Positions 32,315-40,087 of a stretch of 64,000 nucleotides of DNA are shown piece after piece. The translations under genes were made by a program, and so were the position numbers. This stretch comes from Solibacter sp039934035 (lineage in GTDB: Bacteria; Acidobacteriota; Terriglobia; Bryobacterales; Bryobacteraceae). The stretch is from assembly GCA_039934035.1 (NCBI GenBank), contig JBDTMZ010000156.1:62001-126000 (forward strand). The letters are read 5' to 3'. Within the stretch, counting starts at the first letter, position 1. Each line of letters opens with the position of its first letter. Under the pieces are notes generated by a model. It made no database searches and was not told the origin of the DNA. It was given only the letters and a program-made list of their open reading frames with translations.

Positions 32315-32752
32315 CTAATTGACAATCGCTCGGGCCATTTTAGACGTTAGCGTGACGCTATTTGGCAAATCGATCTGTAGGTCCTGTGGGCAGGCACTGA
32401 GATCACAACTCCCCGGAGCGAGAAAGAAGTTGAACTCTACCCTGGCGCGGCACACGGAACCGGACGCACTGCAAGGCTCGAAACGCCATTGCCTAAGCGA
32501 TTCTACTGCTGCATTCGAGAGTATGAGATGACCTGAGACTTTGACGGTTTCCTTGACCGTTCCGTCCATCCCGACGACTGCGTCGATGATGACCGTGCCG
32601 TGGTACCCGCCGAGGAGCGCGAGAGGCGGATACTTTGGTCCGACGATCCTTCGAGGCATTGGTTCGTGCGCAACCGACTCCTGAGAGGGTGCAATCGCCC
32701 CGCAGCAGACAAGCAGCAGGACCAACGGGATGGTGCGTTTGGTCGTTGTCAC
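32315..32752 (-). CDS. exported TonB C-terminal-domain protein
   Basis: 145 residues from GTG 32752. Signal peptide TIPLVLLLVCCGAIA. Residues 38-95 match the TonB C-terminal fold (YPPLALLGGYHGTVIIDAVVG; DGTVKETVKVSGHL; AAVESLRQWRFEP). There is no transmembrane anchor plus Pro-rich spacer as in true TonB, so it is a free TonB-C protein of the type abundant in Acidobacteria. Four to five Cys near the C-terminus could form disulfides. It converges with the ankyrin gene (75 bases apart). Confidence 0.78.
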   Translation of the reverse strand: MTTTKRTIPLVLLLVCCGAIAPSQESVAHEPMPRRIVGPKYPPLALLGGYHGTVIIDAVVGMDGTVKETVKVSGHLILSNAAVESLRQWRFEPCSASGSVCRARVEFNFFLAPGSCDLSACPQDLQIDLPNSVTLTSKMARAIVN

Positions 32753-32951
32753 GTACCCAGGTTATCTCCGTTACCCGCTTTCGTGGGCCCGGGATTCTAC
32801 GAGGGGGCCGAGGTCGTTCTGGCCGAAAGACGCCGATACCGGGCGATGCAACGCACTGGCCCGCAAAAGGACGCGGCTGGTAAACGTTACCGGACAAGCG
32901 GAAGTCCCGGGGGCGGGTGGGCGTCGAACGGCAAGGCTGCTTGTGAGCCTT

Positions 32952-33249
32952 TCAAGTGCGGTCGTGCCAGAACCCCGGGCGCCTTTTTCCGTGCGCTACT
33001 GCTATGACGACGACCGAGGTGGCGTCGGTACGAAAGACGAGACATAAGGGAAACCGGCGAAATACCGCCCGGCGTAGATCCGCATTGAAAAACCTGAAAA
33101 CTCTCGGGCGAAACGGCGATGAGATCAATCAGCCGATCCAACTCATCAAGAAACCGAATTGCGGCACGGGCGCTCCGCTCGGCTTACCACGCAACGGCCT
33201 CATCTGCATATCGCAGAGCAGCCGGATGGAAGCGGACGGACCTTGGCAT
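32952..33249 (-). pseudogene. broken RelE/ParE-family toxin gene
   Basis: Seen by joining frames: from the ATG at 33247-33249, which overlaps the antitoxin stop as TGATG, the protein begins MPRSVRFHPAALRYADEAVAW, is interrupted by TAA at 33184-33186 where the family has Tyr, resumes in the same frame with AERSARAAIRFLDELDRLI and SPESFQVF, then shifts by one base near 33087-33098 (beside an A-run on the plus strand) into ADLRRAVFRRFP, VFRTDATSVVVIAVAHG and KRRPGFWHDR, ending at TGA 32952-32954. The pieces together give about 99 codons, the normal length of RelE-type toxins. Two lesions mean it cannot make a full toxin. Confidence 0.8.
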
Positions 33250-33482
33250 CAGCCGTTAAATCGGCTGCGGAGTTGCCAACGGACCTGGTCCCAGGCGAGG
33301 GTTTGGACCGCACCCGAATCGAGATCTCGAATCCGGAGCGCGATTTCAGTCCTCCACGCCTCTTCGGCGTCTTCATCGACCTCCGTATCAAGGCTGTCGA
33401 TGAGTGAGTCGGCAAGTGCTGCCCTGGCTGCCGGTGGCAGCTTCAAAGCGTGCGTTAGCAATTCCGCTGCGTCCTCGGGCAT
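33249..33482 (-). CDS. addiction-module antitoxin (TIGR02574-like), partner toxin decayed
   Basis: 77 residues, intact. The sequence AAELLTHALKLPPAARAALADSLIDSL followed by an acidic stretch and AWRTEIALRIRDLDSG and WDQVRWQLR is the pattern of the small putative addiction module antitoxin family, partners of RelE/ParE toxins. It would normally neutralise the toxin encoded immediately downstream with overlapping stop/start codons; that toxin is now a pseudogene, so the antitoxin is an orphan that may still repress its own promoter or buffer related toxins. Confidence 0.8.
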   Translation of the reverse strand: MPEDAAELLTHALKLPPAARAALADSLIDSLDTEVDEDAEEAWRTEIALRIRDLDSGAVQTLAWDQVRWQLRSRFNG

Positions 33483-33599
33483 GGTGTCATTTTACCGTGT
33501 GACGGGCATCGCGAGTTGGATCGGTGGATGCAGGACGGGGTTATCGTCGCCATCTCGTTGGCTGGACTTCACAAGGAGCCCATAGCGAGGATTACAGAT

Positions 33600-33756
33600 C
33601 CTCGGGGCTTCCTCGCTGTCGTGAAAGGCGAATGTATAGCTCGGCCAGTTGGTTCGGTGTAGCCGACGATGAGACCCGTTCTGCCAGGCGATTATCCAGC
33701 CGATTCGGAGCAGGGCTGCTAACAGGCTTAGCCTTGACCGACGGCCATCGGCTCAC
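33600..33756 (-). pseudogene. broken HicA-like toxin gene remnant
   Basis: The gene begins with GTG at 33754-33756, overlapping the HicB stop (GTGA). The first ten codons read VSRWPSVKAK, then a small indel near 33722-33727 shifts the frame into LLAALLRIGWII, QNGSHRRL (retaining the HicA catalytic His) and YTFAFHDSEE. After that, at about 33609, similarity stops at a 7-bp palindrome (33586-33604) and the usual GP..L..I C-terminus is missing. Order, overlap with HicB and the GSH motif support HicA; the frameshift and lost end make it inactive. The left limit is approximate. Confidence 0.7.
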
Positions 33757-33974
33757 GCGATTGAGAATACCCTTTCAAATTGAGGGGGGACATTTTCCCC
33801 GTGGTCTATGCAGTCGGCGGCAACTCGTAATGCCAAGGCGCGGACAGCGGAAATCGCAGCGTCGCGGTTCGGACCATAGGCCATCACTCCGGGCATGGAT
33901 TCGACATCGGCCCACCAGCGGCCGTCGTCTTCCTGTCCTGTAACAATGGGAATGGGCTCCAGCGACTCTTTCAT
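33753..33974 (-). CDS. HicB-like antitoxin, partner toxin decayed
   Basis: 73 residues. EDDGRWWADVESMPGVMAYGPNRDAA and ALALRVAADCIDHGENVP match short HicB-fold antitoxins (partial RNase H fold, no DNA-binding tail). Such proteins pair with HicA mRNA interferases; here the hicA reading frame downstream is broken. It is the second orphan antitoxin within 500 bases. Start at ATG 33972-33974; upstream GAAAGAG-like purines are not a strong RBS. Confidence 0.8.
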   Translation of the reverse strand: MKESLEPIPIVTGQEDDGRWWADVESMPGVMAYGPNRDAAISAVRALALRVAADCIDHGENVPPQFERVFSIA

Positions 33975-34049
33975 AGGGCTTCCCCCAAGTCGTATGATAG
34001 CCCGCCCGGCACGCGTTCATCCCTGAACCGTCACTCGGGCGAACCGTCC

Positions 34050-36926
34050 TCAGGCGCTCTTTGCAGGCGCTTCGTTTTTCACGTCCTCGAGCGCCGATAG
34101 CATCGCCGTAAACGAGTATCCCTTCGCGTAGCGCGCCAGGACGGAGCCGAGAACGGCATCATGTTCCGCCACCTTTTCGACGGTCCGCGAAATTCGTTTC
34201 ACATCCAGGGCGACTACGGCATCTCGCAGCTCCTCGCGCAACCAGGCCGGTAATGCCGCGATGGCGTCCGCACGCAGTTCCGCGGTTGGTTGCCCCGGTA
34301 ACCGCGGCTCCGCTTCTTCATAGCGATAACGCACGCCCAGGTGACGCGCCATGCACGCGAAGATTTCGACCGGCCGATACGGCTTCCTGAGGTAGTCGTC
34401 AAAGCCCGCCTCCAACACCTGGCTCCGTCTACTCTCGAAACCCGACGCGGTAACGGCTGCGATCTTCACATCGCGGCCGTCCTCAAAATTCCGGATCCGC
34501 CTGACCGCCTCCATGCCGTCCATCACGGGCATCCGCAGGTCCATCCAGATAAACTGCGGCAGCCCCGACCGGAAAGCTTCGACACCCTGCTCCCCGTTTT
34601 CGGCCACGCGGACCTGAAAACCGGCGTCCGTCAGCAGGCGATCGAGCACCATCGAATTCTCCGGCTCGTCTTCCACCACCAGGATCCGGTATTCCGGCTG
34701 GCCTGCCTCCAGGCCGAGGATTCGTTGCTGTGCGGCCTCCGGCATCACTTCAGGCTCTTGCGCCGGCTCCACCGGTAGTTCCACGCGGAAGCACGATCCC
34801 TGGCCGGGTGTGCTTTCCAGTTGAATGCTGCCACCCATTAATCCCAGCACCTGCCTGGTGATGGCCAGCCCCAGCCCGGTGCCTTTCCGGTAGCTTCCTA
34901 GCGACACCTGTTCGAAGGGTTGGAATACGCGCTCCTGGTCTTCGGGCGCGATGCCGATGCCGGTATCCTCGACCTCAAAGCGCAGCAATACCTTTTCGCC
35001 CGCGCCGGAAGGCGGGGCATGAAGCCGAAGGGTGATCGAGCCCTCCGCGGTGTACTTGATGGCATTGCCGATCAGATTGATCAGCACTTCCCGCAGCCTG
35101 GCGGCATCGGTCCGAACGTATCGCGGAACGCCGGAGGATTCCAGTAACGCGAGTGTGAGCTGCTTCTCCGCGGCTCGCACGCGCATCATGTTGGCGACAT
35201 CCTCCACCAACGCCTTCACGTCGCAAGGCGCGATCGCGAGGACGGTACGGCCGGATTCCATCCTGGCGCCATCGAGCACGTTATCGATCATGGTGAGCAG
35301 GTGCTCGCCGCTGCGATTAATGATGTCGAGGTCGCGGCGCTGCTCGTCGGATTCGCTGCGGTTGCGGAGGATGTTGGAGAATCCCAGGATCGCGTTGAGC
35401 GGGGTGCGGAGTTCGTGGCTCATATTGGCGAGGAACGCGCTCTTGGCCCGGTTGGCCTGCTCGGCCTGGTCTCTGGCCTCAACCAGTTCCGCGGTACGCC
35501 GATCCACCAGTTTCTGGAGTTCCAAGCCCTGCCGGTACAGTGCCCTGACGCGCAGCTTATGCGCGCCGAAAAACAGACCCACGGCAGCCAGGATGGCTCC
35601 GCCCAGGCTCCACCACGTCCTCCACCAGGGCGGGGCAATGGCGATCCCCAGCGAGGCTTCCCGGGCGCCCCAAGTTTTTCCGTCCGTGGAAGACTGCACG
35701 CGAAAGCGGTAGGATCCGGGCCGCATACCGGTGTAGCGGGCCGTGCGGTTGCGGCTGTCCACCTCGGTCCAGTGGTTTTCCAGGCCCTCCATACGGAAGC
35801 GATAGCGGGTCCTCGCCTGGTCTTTATAGCTGAGAGCGGCAAACTCGAGCGAGAACGCGTCATCCTCGTGCGGGAGACTCAGCACATCCATCTCCCACAC
35901 CGGCCTTGGCAGCACCGAACCGGGACGAACCGGGACCGTGGTTCCGTTGATTCTGAGTTCGGTCAGCACCACGCGGGCCGACTCGCGCGGGGGCGGGATT
36001 TGGCGCGGGTCAAACATGTTGAAGCCATGCGCGCCGCCAAAATACATGACGCCCGCTGGGTCCACAAAACAGGCCTTTCGATTGAACTGCTCGCTCTGGA
36101 GGCCATCGCTTTCGTGGTAGTTGGTAAAGCTGCGATCGCGTGGATTGAACCGGGAGAGGCCGCCGTTCGTGCTCAGCCACAGATTTCCGTCCCGGTCGGG
36201 AACAATGCACTGGACCACGTTATTGGGCAGACCATCCGCCGTATTGAACCTGGTAGGTGCTTCCGTTTTAGGATCGAACCGGATCAGGCCGGTCTCAGAG
36301 GCCAGCCAGAGAATTCCGCCGGCATCCTCGTGCATGTAGTTGACTTGCACGGGCTCGGGCCTGGTGGTACCCGTCGCGGGCTGCAAATTGATTTTGCGGG
36401 TGCTGCCGCCGCTGTCCATTTTGGAGAGCCCGGAAAGGGCGGCGAACCACAAGCTGCCCTCATGATCTTCGAATACGGTAAGTCCGCCATCGTCGGTGAG
36501 CGAACTCACTTTGCCGGTACCGCGGTCGAGCAGCCCCTTGAAGAAACTGGAACCGAACCAGAAGCGTCCGGTCCGATCTTCGAGAATTGAGTAGGTGGGA
36601 ACGTTGGATCCGCCGGCGCCCAGCCCGCCACGGGTGAAGCGAGTGAACTTTCCGGTCTTGCGATCCAGGCGATTGATGCCCAGGCCGGTGCCGAGCCACA
36701 GGCTTCCCGAGCGGTCCTCGTAGATCGAGTAGACCCGATCGTCATCCAGGCTTGCGGAATTGCGGGAGTCGTGCCGAAACTGTTTGAAGCTGCCGGAGTT
36801 GAAGTCCAAGAGGTTGAGCCCGCCGCCATAGGTCCCGATCCACAGCTGGCCCGCTCGATCTCTATAGATCGAGCGCACGTTGTCTTCGCTCAGACTGTTG
36901 GGGTTGGCAGGGTCGCCATGCGCCAA
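34050..36926 (-). CDS. hybrid sensor histidine kinase, C-terminal part (split by apparent frameshift)
   Basis: This 958-residue frame contains the second half of a two-component-regulator propeller (NVRSIYRDRAGQLWIGT-type repeats), a Y_Y_Y beta domain (TRYRFRMEGLENHWTEV; GSYRFRVQSS), a transmembrane helix (WWSLGGAILAAVGLFFGA), HisKA with FLANMSHELRTPLN, HATPase (LINLIGNAIKYT, DTGIGI, KGTGLGLAI), and a receiver with FIWMDLRMPVMDG. After the receiver comes an all-helical tail of about 90 residues. It begins only at a TTG inside the propeller, so it is not a natural protein start. Removing one G near 36926 joins it to the ORF at 36862-38019. Either a sequencing error or a recent inactivation. 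Confidence 0.85.
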   Translation of the reverse strand: MAHGDPANPNSLSEDNVRSIYRDRAGQLWIGTYGGGLNLLDFNSGSFKQFRHDSRNSASLDDDRVYSIYEDRSGSLWLGTGLGINRLDRKTGKFTRFTRGGLGAGGSNVPTYSILEDRTGRFWFGSSFFKGLLDRGTGKVSSLTDDGGLTVFEDHEGSLWFAALSGLSKMDSGGSTRKINLQPATGTTRPEPVQVNYMHEDAGGILWLASETGLIRFDPKTEAPTRFNTADGLPNNVVQCIVPDRDGNLWLSTNGGLSRFNPRDRSFTNYHESDGLQSEQFNRKACFVDPAGVMYFGGAHGFNMFDPRQIPPPRESARVVLTELRINGTTVPVRPGSVLPRPVWEMDVLSLPHEDDAFSLEFAALSYKDQARTRYRFRMEGLENHWTEVDSRNRTARYTGMRPGSYRFRVQSSTDGKTWGAREASLGIAIAPPWWRTWWSLGGAILAAVGLFFGAHKLRVRALYRQGLELQKLVDRRTAELVEARDQAEQANRAKSAFLANMSHELRTPLNAILGFSNILRNRSESDEQRRDLDIINRSGEHLLTMIDNVLDGARMESGRTVLAIAPCDVKALVEDVANMMRVRAAEKQLTLALLESSGVPRYVRTDAARLREVLINLIGNAIKYTAEGSITLRLHAPPSGAGEKVLLRFEVEDTGIGIAPEDQERVFQPFEQVSLGSYRKGTGLGLAITRQVLGLMGGSIQLESTPGQGSCFRVELPVEPAQEPEVMPEAAQQRILGLEAGQPEYRILVVEDEPENSMVLDRLLTDAGFQVRVAENGEQGVEAFRSGLPQFIWMDLRMPVMDGMEAVRRIRNFEDGRDVKIAAVTASGFESRRSQVLEAGFDDYLRKPYRPVEIFACMARHLGVRYRYEEAEPRLPGQPTAELRADAIAALPAWLREELRDAVVALDVKRISRTVEKVAEHDAVLGSVLARYAKGYSFTAMLSALEDVKNEAPAKSA

Positions 36927-38019
36927 ATTTCATGGCGGAGGGGGAAAGCCGATTCACGCCGCCGCCTTTCGTGCCCACCCAGAGGTCTCCATCGCGGTCT
37001 ATGGTAGTGGCCCAAATCTCGTTCGCGGAAAGGCTGAAGCGGTCCGCCGGACGGTGCTGCACCACGCCTGCCGCGCCCGTGGCGGGATCGAACGCTTGCA
37101 GGCCGTTTAAGGTTCCGAGCCATAGAATTCCATCGGGACCGGATGCAATCGTATTGTTCCTATCGATCCCGAGAGCCGCGGGGTCGGGTGCGGCCCAGCG
37201 CCGGGAGAGGGCACCGGCAACGGGATCGAAGAAGTTGACGGCGCCCTCATTAGTCGCCAGCCACAATTTGCTGGAACCGTCCTGTGCAATACCCCGTATC
37301 CGCGTAACCGGAATTTTCGGATTTGGATGGTCCTGCGGGTAGTTTTTAGAGGAGCCGGTCGCGGGGTCGAATCGCACCAGCCCGTGCGAGGTGCCCACCC
37401 ACAGAATGCCTGCCGTGTCCGCGTGAAGGGATTCGATCGTTCCGAGCATGCCGGGCGGCGCATCGGGGAGGGTCTTGAACGCAGTGTACTGGCCGGTCTT
37501 AGGATCCAGGCGGTACACCTTCAGGTCTCCGCTCATTGCCATCCAGAGGCGCCCCAACCGGTCTTCGCGCATGGCCCAGATGACACCGCGTTGTACCGCT
37601 CCTTCCGGAAGGTTGTACCGGGTGAAGGTTTCGGTGGAGGGGTCGAACCGGCTCAGGGCATTCCTGCCGCACCAGATGTTGCCCTTACTGTCCTCGAAGA
37701 GGAACTGGACGAAATCGCCGGCTATGGAGTTCGGGTTGCGCGGGTCTTGCAGATACTGCGTCAGGGTGTATCCGTCGTAGCGGTTCAGTCCGCCCTGTGT
37801 GCCGAACCAGAGGAAGCCATGGCGATCCTGAAGAATGGAAAATACCGAGTCATTGGAAAGGCCTTCGGCCGTGGTGAGGTGGTCGAATCGGAGGCGCGAC
37901 TGGAGCGCGCCGGGTGTGCGGAGCATTGCGGCCAGGTCGCTGGCAGGCTGCGCCTCCGCGGCCGGCACTGGAAGACTGACGGCCAACAGGCACACGGCCA
38001 TCCAAGGCCACTGGGTCAC
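36862..38019 (-). CDS. hybrid sensor histidine kinase, N-terminal propeller part (split by apparent frameshift)
   Basis: 385 residues with signal peptide MTQWPWMAVCLLAVSLPVPAAEA and the typical propeller opening LRFDHLTTAEGLSNDSVFSILQD, followed by repeats ending in GFLWFGT, GNIWCGR, GRLWMAM, GILWVGT, SKLWLAT, GILWLGT and GDLWVGT. It ends in an unrelated short tail after NRLSPSAMKFG. The natural continuation, HGDPANPNSLSEDNVRSI, is in the neighbouring frame of the ORF at 34050-36926. The whole gene, 34050-38019, would encode a periplasmic-propeller hybrid kinase of about 1,320 residues, a family tied to polysaccharide and nutrient sensing. Confidence 0.85.
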   Translation of the reverse strand: MTQWPWMAVCLLAVSLPVPAAEAQPASDLAAMLRTPGALQSRLRFDHLTTAEGLSNDSVFSILQDRHGFLWFGTQGGLNRYDGYTLTQYLQDPRNPNSIAGDFVQFLFEDSKGNIWCGRNALSRFDPSTETFTRYNLPEGAVQRGVIWAMREDRLGRLWMAMSGDLKVYRLDPKTGQYTAFKTLPDAPPGMLGTIESLHADTAGILWVGTSHGLVRFDPATGSSKNYPQDHPNPKIPVTRIRGIAQDGSSKLWLATNEGAVNFFDPVAGALSRRWAAPDPAALGIDRNNTIASGPDGILWLGTLNGLQAFDPATGAAGVVQHRPADRFSLSANEIWATTIDRDGDLWVGTKGGGVNRLSPSAMKFGAWRPCQPQQSERRQRALDL

Positions 38020-38304
38020 CGCGATTTACTCCCATCGAAAGCGTAACAGAAACGTGGGACAGGCGGCTTTACTTGCCGGAACCTCAACTTCGTGCTACGG
38101 AGGACTCTGGCATGACTGGTAGCGGCTGCGGCGTTGCGCGTCGAAGACGGTCCCGGCCAGCGATATGATACGAAGGGTACGCTGGGTGCGAACACTCCGC
38201 AACGCAGGCTGCGGCAGATCGTTGGATGAAGCAAATGGCGACTGCGATGGACTGGCGGGAGACCCAAGGCGACGGCACTGACCGCGCACAAGGAGGATCG
38301 AAAT

Positions 38305-38781
38305 ATGACGCCGAAGAATGCGATTTGCCTGTGGTTCAACAAGGACGCGCTGGAGGCCGCGCGCTTTTACGCCGCCACCTTTCCGGACAGCGAAGTAAAA
38401 GCTATTCACTATGCGCCCGGGGATTATCCGAGCGGCAAGGAGGGCGATGTGCTGACGGTGGAGTTCACGGTTCTTGGCATTCCGTGTCTCGGTCTCAACG
38501 GGGGTCCGGCGTTCAAGCACAGCGAGGCCTTTTCCTTCCAGGTCGCCACGGACAATCAGGAAGAGACTGATCGCTACTGGAATGCGATCGTCGGCAATGG
38601 GGGGGCGGAAAGCCAGTGCGGTTGGTGCAAAGACCGCTGGGGCCTTTCCTGGCAGATTACGCCGCGCGCGCTGACTGAGGCGTTGGCGGCTGGCGGGGGT
38701 GAAGCTAAGCGCGCCTTCGCGGCGATGATGCCGATGAAGAAAGTGGACATCGCCACGATCGAGGCGGCGCGGCGAGGCTGA
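38305..38781 (+). CDS. VOC-fold protein of the PhnB/3-demethylubiquinone methyltransferase-like family
   Basis: 158 residues with an excellent RBS (AAGGAGG at 38289-38295) before ATG 38305. The fold signature is NAICLWFNKDALEAARFYAATFPDSEV, then a beta-hairpin core (VLTVEFTVLGIPCLGLNGGP; HSEAFSFQVAT; CGWCKDRWGLSWQITP). It belongs to the PF06983-type VOC proteins, often misnamed methyltransferase. No metal triad is certain; substrate unknown. Between the split kinase and VapBC. Confidence 0.88.
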   Translation: MTPKNAICLWFNKDALEAARFYAATFPDSEVKAIHYAPGDYPSGKEGDVLTVEFTVLGIPCLGLNGGPAFKHSEAFSFQVATDNQEETDRYWNAIVGNGGAESQCGWCKDRWGLSWQITPRALTEALAAGGGEAKRAFAAMMPMKKVDIATIEAARRG

Positions 38782-38840
38782 CACCGGCACGGTGTGAGTG
38801 GTGGCGGATGGTTTCTGAATCGCCGGAGAATCAGTCCGGA

Positions 38841-39230
38841 TCAGGCGGACGCGCGCGGCAGTTGCGGAATTCGGTCAAAGTGGCGGTCGCGCGTAATCAG
38901 CGTGAGGTCGTGTTCGAGCGCGAGCGCGGCAATCCACAGGTCGTTGTCGGGCACCGGCGTGCCGGCGCGCTTGAGTTGCACAAAGACTCTGGCATAGTGC
39001 TCCGCGGTCTCCCGGCCCGGGAGGAGCACAGATACAGTCGCCTTGGCCAGAAAGCGCTGCAGCAGGGCTTCGTTGCGGTGCCGCTGGGTGCCGCCCTGGA
39101 ATCCGGCTTTGAGTTCTCCTAACACTATGAGCGGAATCCAGACTTCGTCGCAGGCGCCTAGATATTCGGCGAACCGGGCATCCCCCCGCAGCAGGTCGGT
39201 GAGACGGTTGGTATCGATGGCGACTCTCAT
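38841..39230 (-). CDS. vapC: PIN-domain toxin
   Basis: 129 residues from ATG 39228-39230, overlapping the VapB stop as ATGA. PIN acidic residues are all present: AIDTNRLTDLL (D), IVLGELKAGF (E), PVPDNDLWIAALA (D) and LITRDRHFD (D). VapC toxins cleave tRNA or rRNA. An ATG two codons upstream (39236) is an alternative. Unlike the two neighbouring toxin-antitoxin modules, this pair looks intact. Confidence 0.9.
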   Translation of the reverse strand: MRVAIDTNRLTDLLRGDARFAEYLGACDEVWIPLIVLGELKAGFQGGTQRHRNEALLQRFLAKATVSVLLPGRETAEHYARVFVQLKRAGTPVPDNDLWIAALALEHDLTLITRDRHFDRIPQLPRASA

Positions 39231-39481
39231 TTCCACTTATTCCGGTCGATTTTGCGCCCGGCGGCTAAGATCTGGTCGAACGCCGGGTCGGGAGTCCACT
39301 TTCCTACCAGGTCCGAAAAGTCGGCGCGTTGCCTGGCGCCGACCGCCGCCTCGCTTAGCTCTTCCACGATCACCTGATTGAGACTCACTTTGCGATTTGC
39401 CGCTTTCCGCCGGAGCGCGATGTCCACTTCGCGCGGCACGCCGCGAACGGTGTATTGCACTAGCGATGCATGCTTCTTCAT
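39227..39481 (-). CDS. vapB: antitoxin partner of the PIN toxin
   Basis: 84 residues: a ribbon-helix-helix N-terminus (QYTVRGVPREVDIALRRKAANRKVSLNQVIVEEL) that would bind the operon promoter, and a C-terminal tail (FSDLVGKWTPDPAFDQILAAGRKID) that would embrace the toxin. Encoded just before vapC with a four-base overlap, the usual order for such modules, which supports autoregulated co-expression. Confidence 0.88.
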   Translation of the reverse strand: MKKHASLVQYTVRGVPREVDIALRRKAANRKVSLNQVIVEELSEAAVGARQRADFSDLVGKWTPDPAFDQILAAGRKIDRNKWK

Positions 39482-39559
39482 GCCTACATGATCGCATGAT
39501 ATGCAGGCACGCGAGCGCTCGCCACCGGCGTACGCGGAGGGTGTGAATGGAAGCGCGAA

Positions 39560-40018
39560 TTATTTCGCCGGCGCCGCAGGCAGCATATTCCGGATGGCCG
39601 CGATGCGCCAGCCTTGGGGCGTGCGCGTCATCAGGAAGGTACTCCACATGCTCCGCGCCGGAGCTCCATTGGCGCCCGCGATTTCGTACCGCCCGTCGGC
39701 GATCGCGGAATCCGGCGTGAGGAGCCGCACCGTCTCCACGGTGATGGTGCGCTTGCCGCCGCTGGCTTCGGAACTCGCCATGGTGCCGCGCACCACTTGG
39801 TCACGGCCCCTGCGCCACTCGCCGGAGGACACCAACTGATCGGCATCGGCGGTAAACAGGGCTTCGGTGGCCTTCGCGTCCTTGCGATCGCGCGCATCCA
39901 CGTAGCGGGCCACAATGTCCTTGACCGCGGCCTGTGCAGTCCTTTCGGACACGCTGGCCGGCGGCGGAGTCTGGGCCGCGCATACGGCAGCCATCAGGAG
40001 CAAGGTGAGAAGTCTCAT
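39560..40018 (-). CDS. secreted SnoaL-like / DUF4440-type protein
   Basis: 152 residues from ATG 40016-40018 (MRLLTLLLMAAVCAAQ, signal peptide); an ATG four codons upstream (40030) is also possible. The cystatin-like NTF2 fold is seen in DIVARYVDARDRKDAKATEALFT, ADQLVSSGEWRRG and MTRTPQGWRIAAIRNM, typical of DUF4440/SnoaL-like proteins. Catalysis is uncertain in this exported group; many are ligand-binding. Longer upstream starts overlap the divergent rsmE and are rejected. Confidence 0.8.
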   Translation of the reverse strand: MRLLTLLLMAAVCAAQTPPPASVSERTAQAAVKDIVARYVDARDRKDAKATEALFTADADQLVSSGEWRRGRDQVVRGTMASSEASGGKRTITVETVRLLTPDSAIADGRYEIAGANGAPARSMWSTFLMTRTPQGWRIAAIRNMLPAAPAK

Positions 40019-40087
40019 AGCTTCGTCCATCTTAGTACCGGCGGCGGCGTGCGTGGCGCGGCTGGACGCCATGTGCCAACATGAAAT

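Noticed and set aside
33483..33660. A protein-like plus-strand frame (RELDRWMQDGVIVAISLAG...) across the hicA remnant
   Set aside because: It lacks a start codon and RBS, lies opposite the HicA remnant, and I could not link it to a family; it may be a chance frame.
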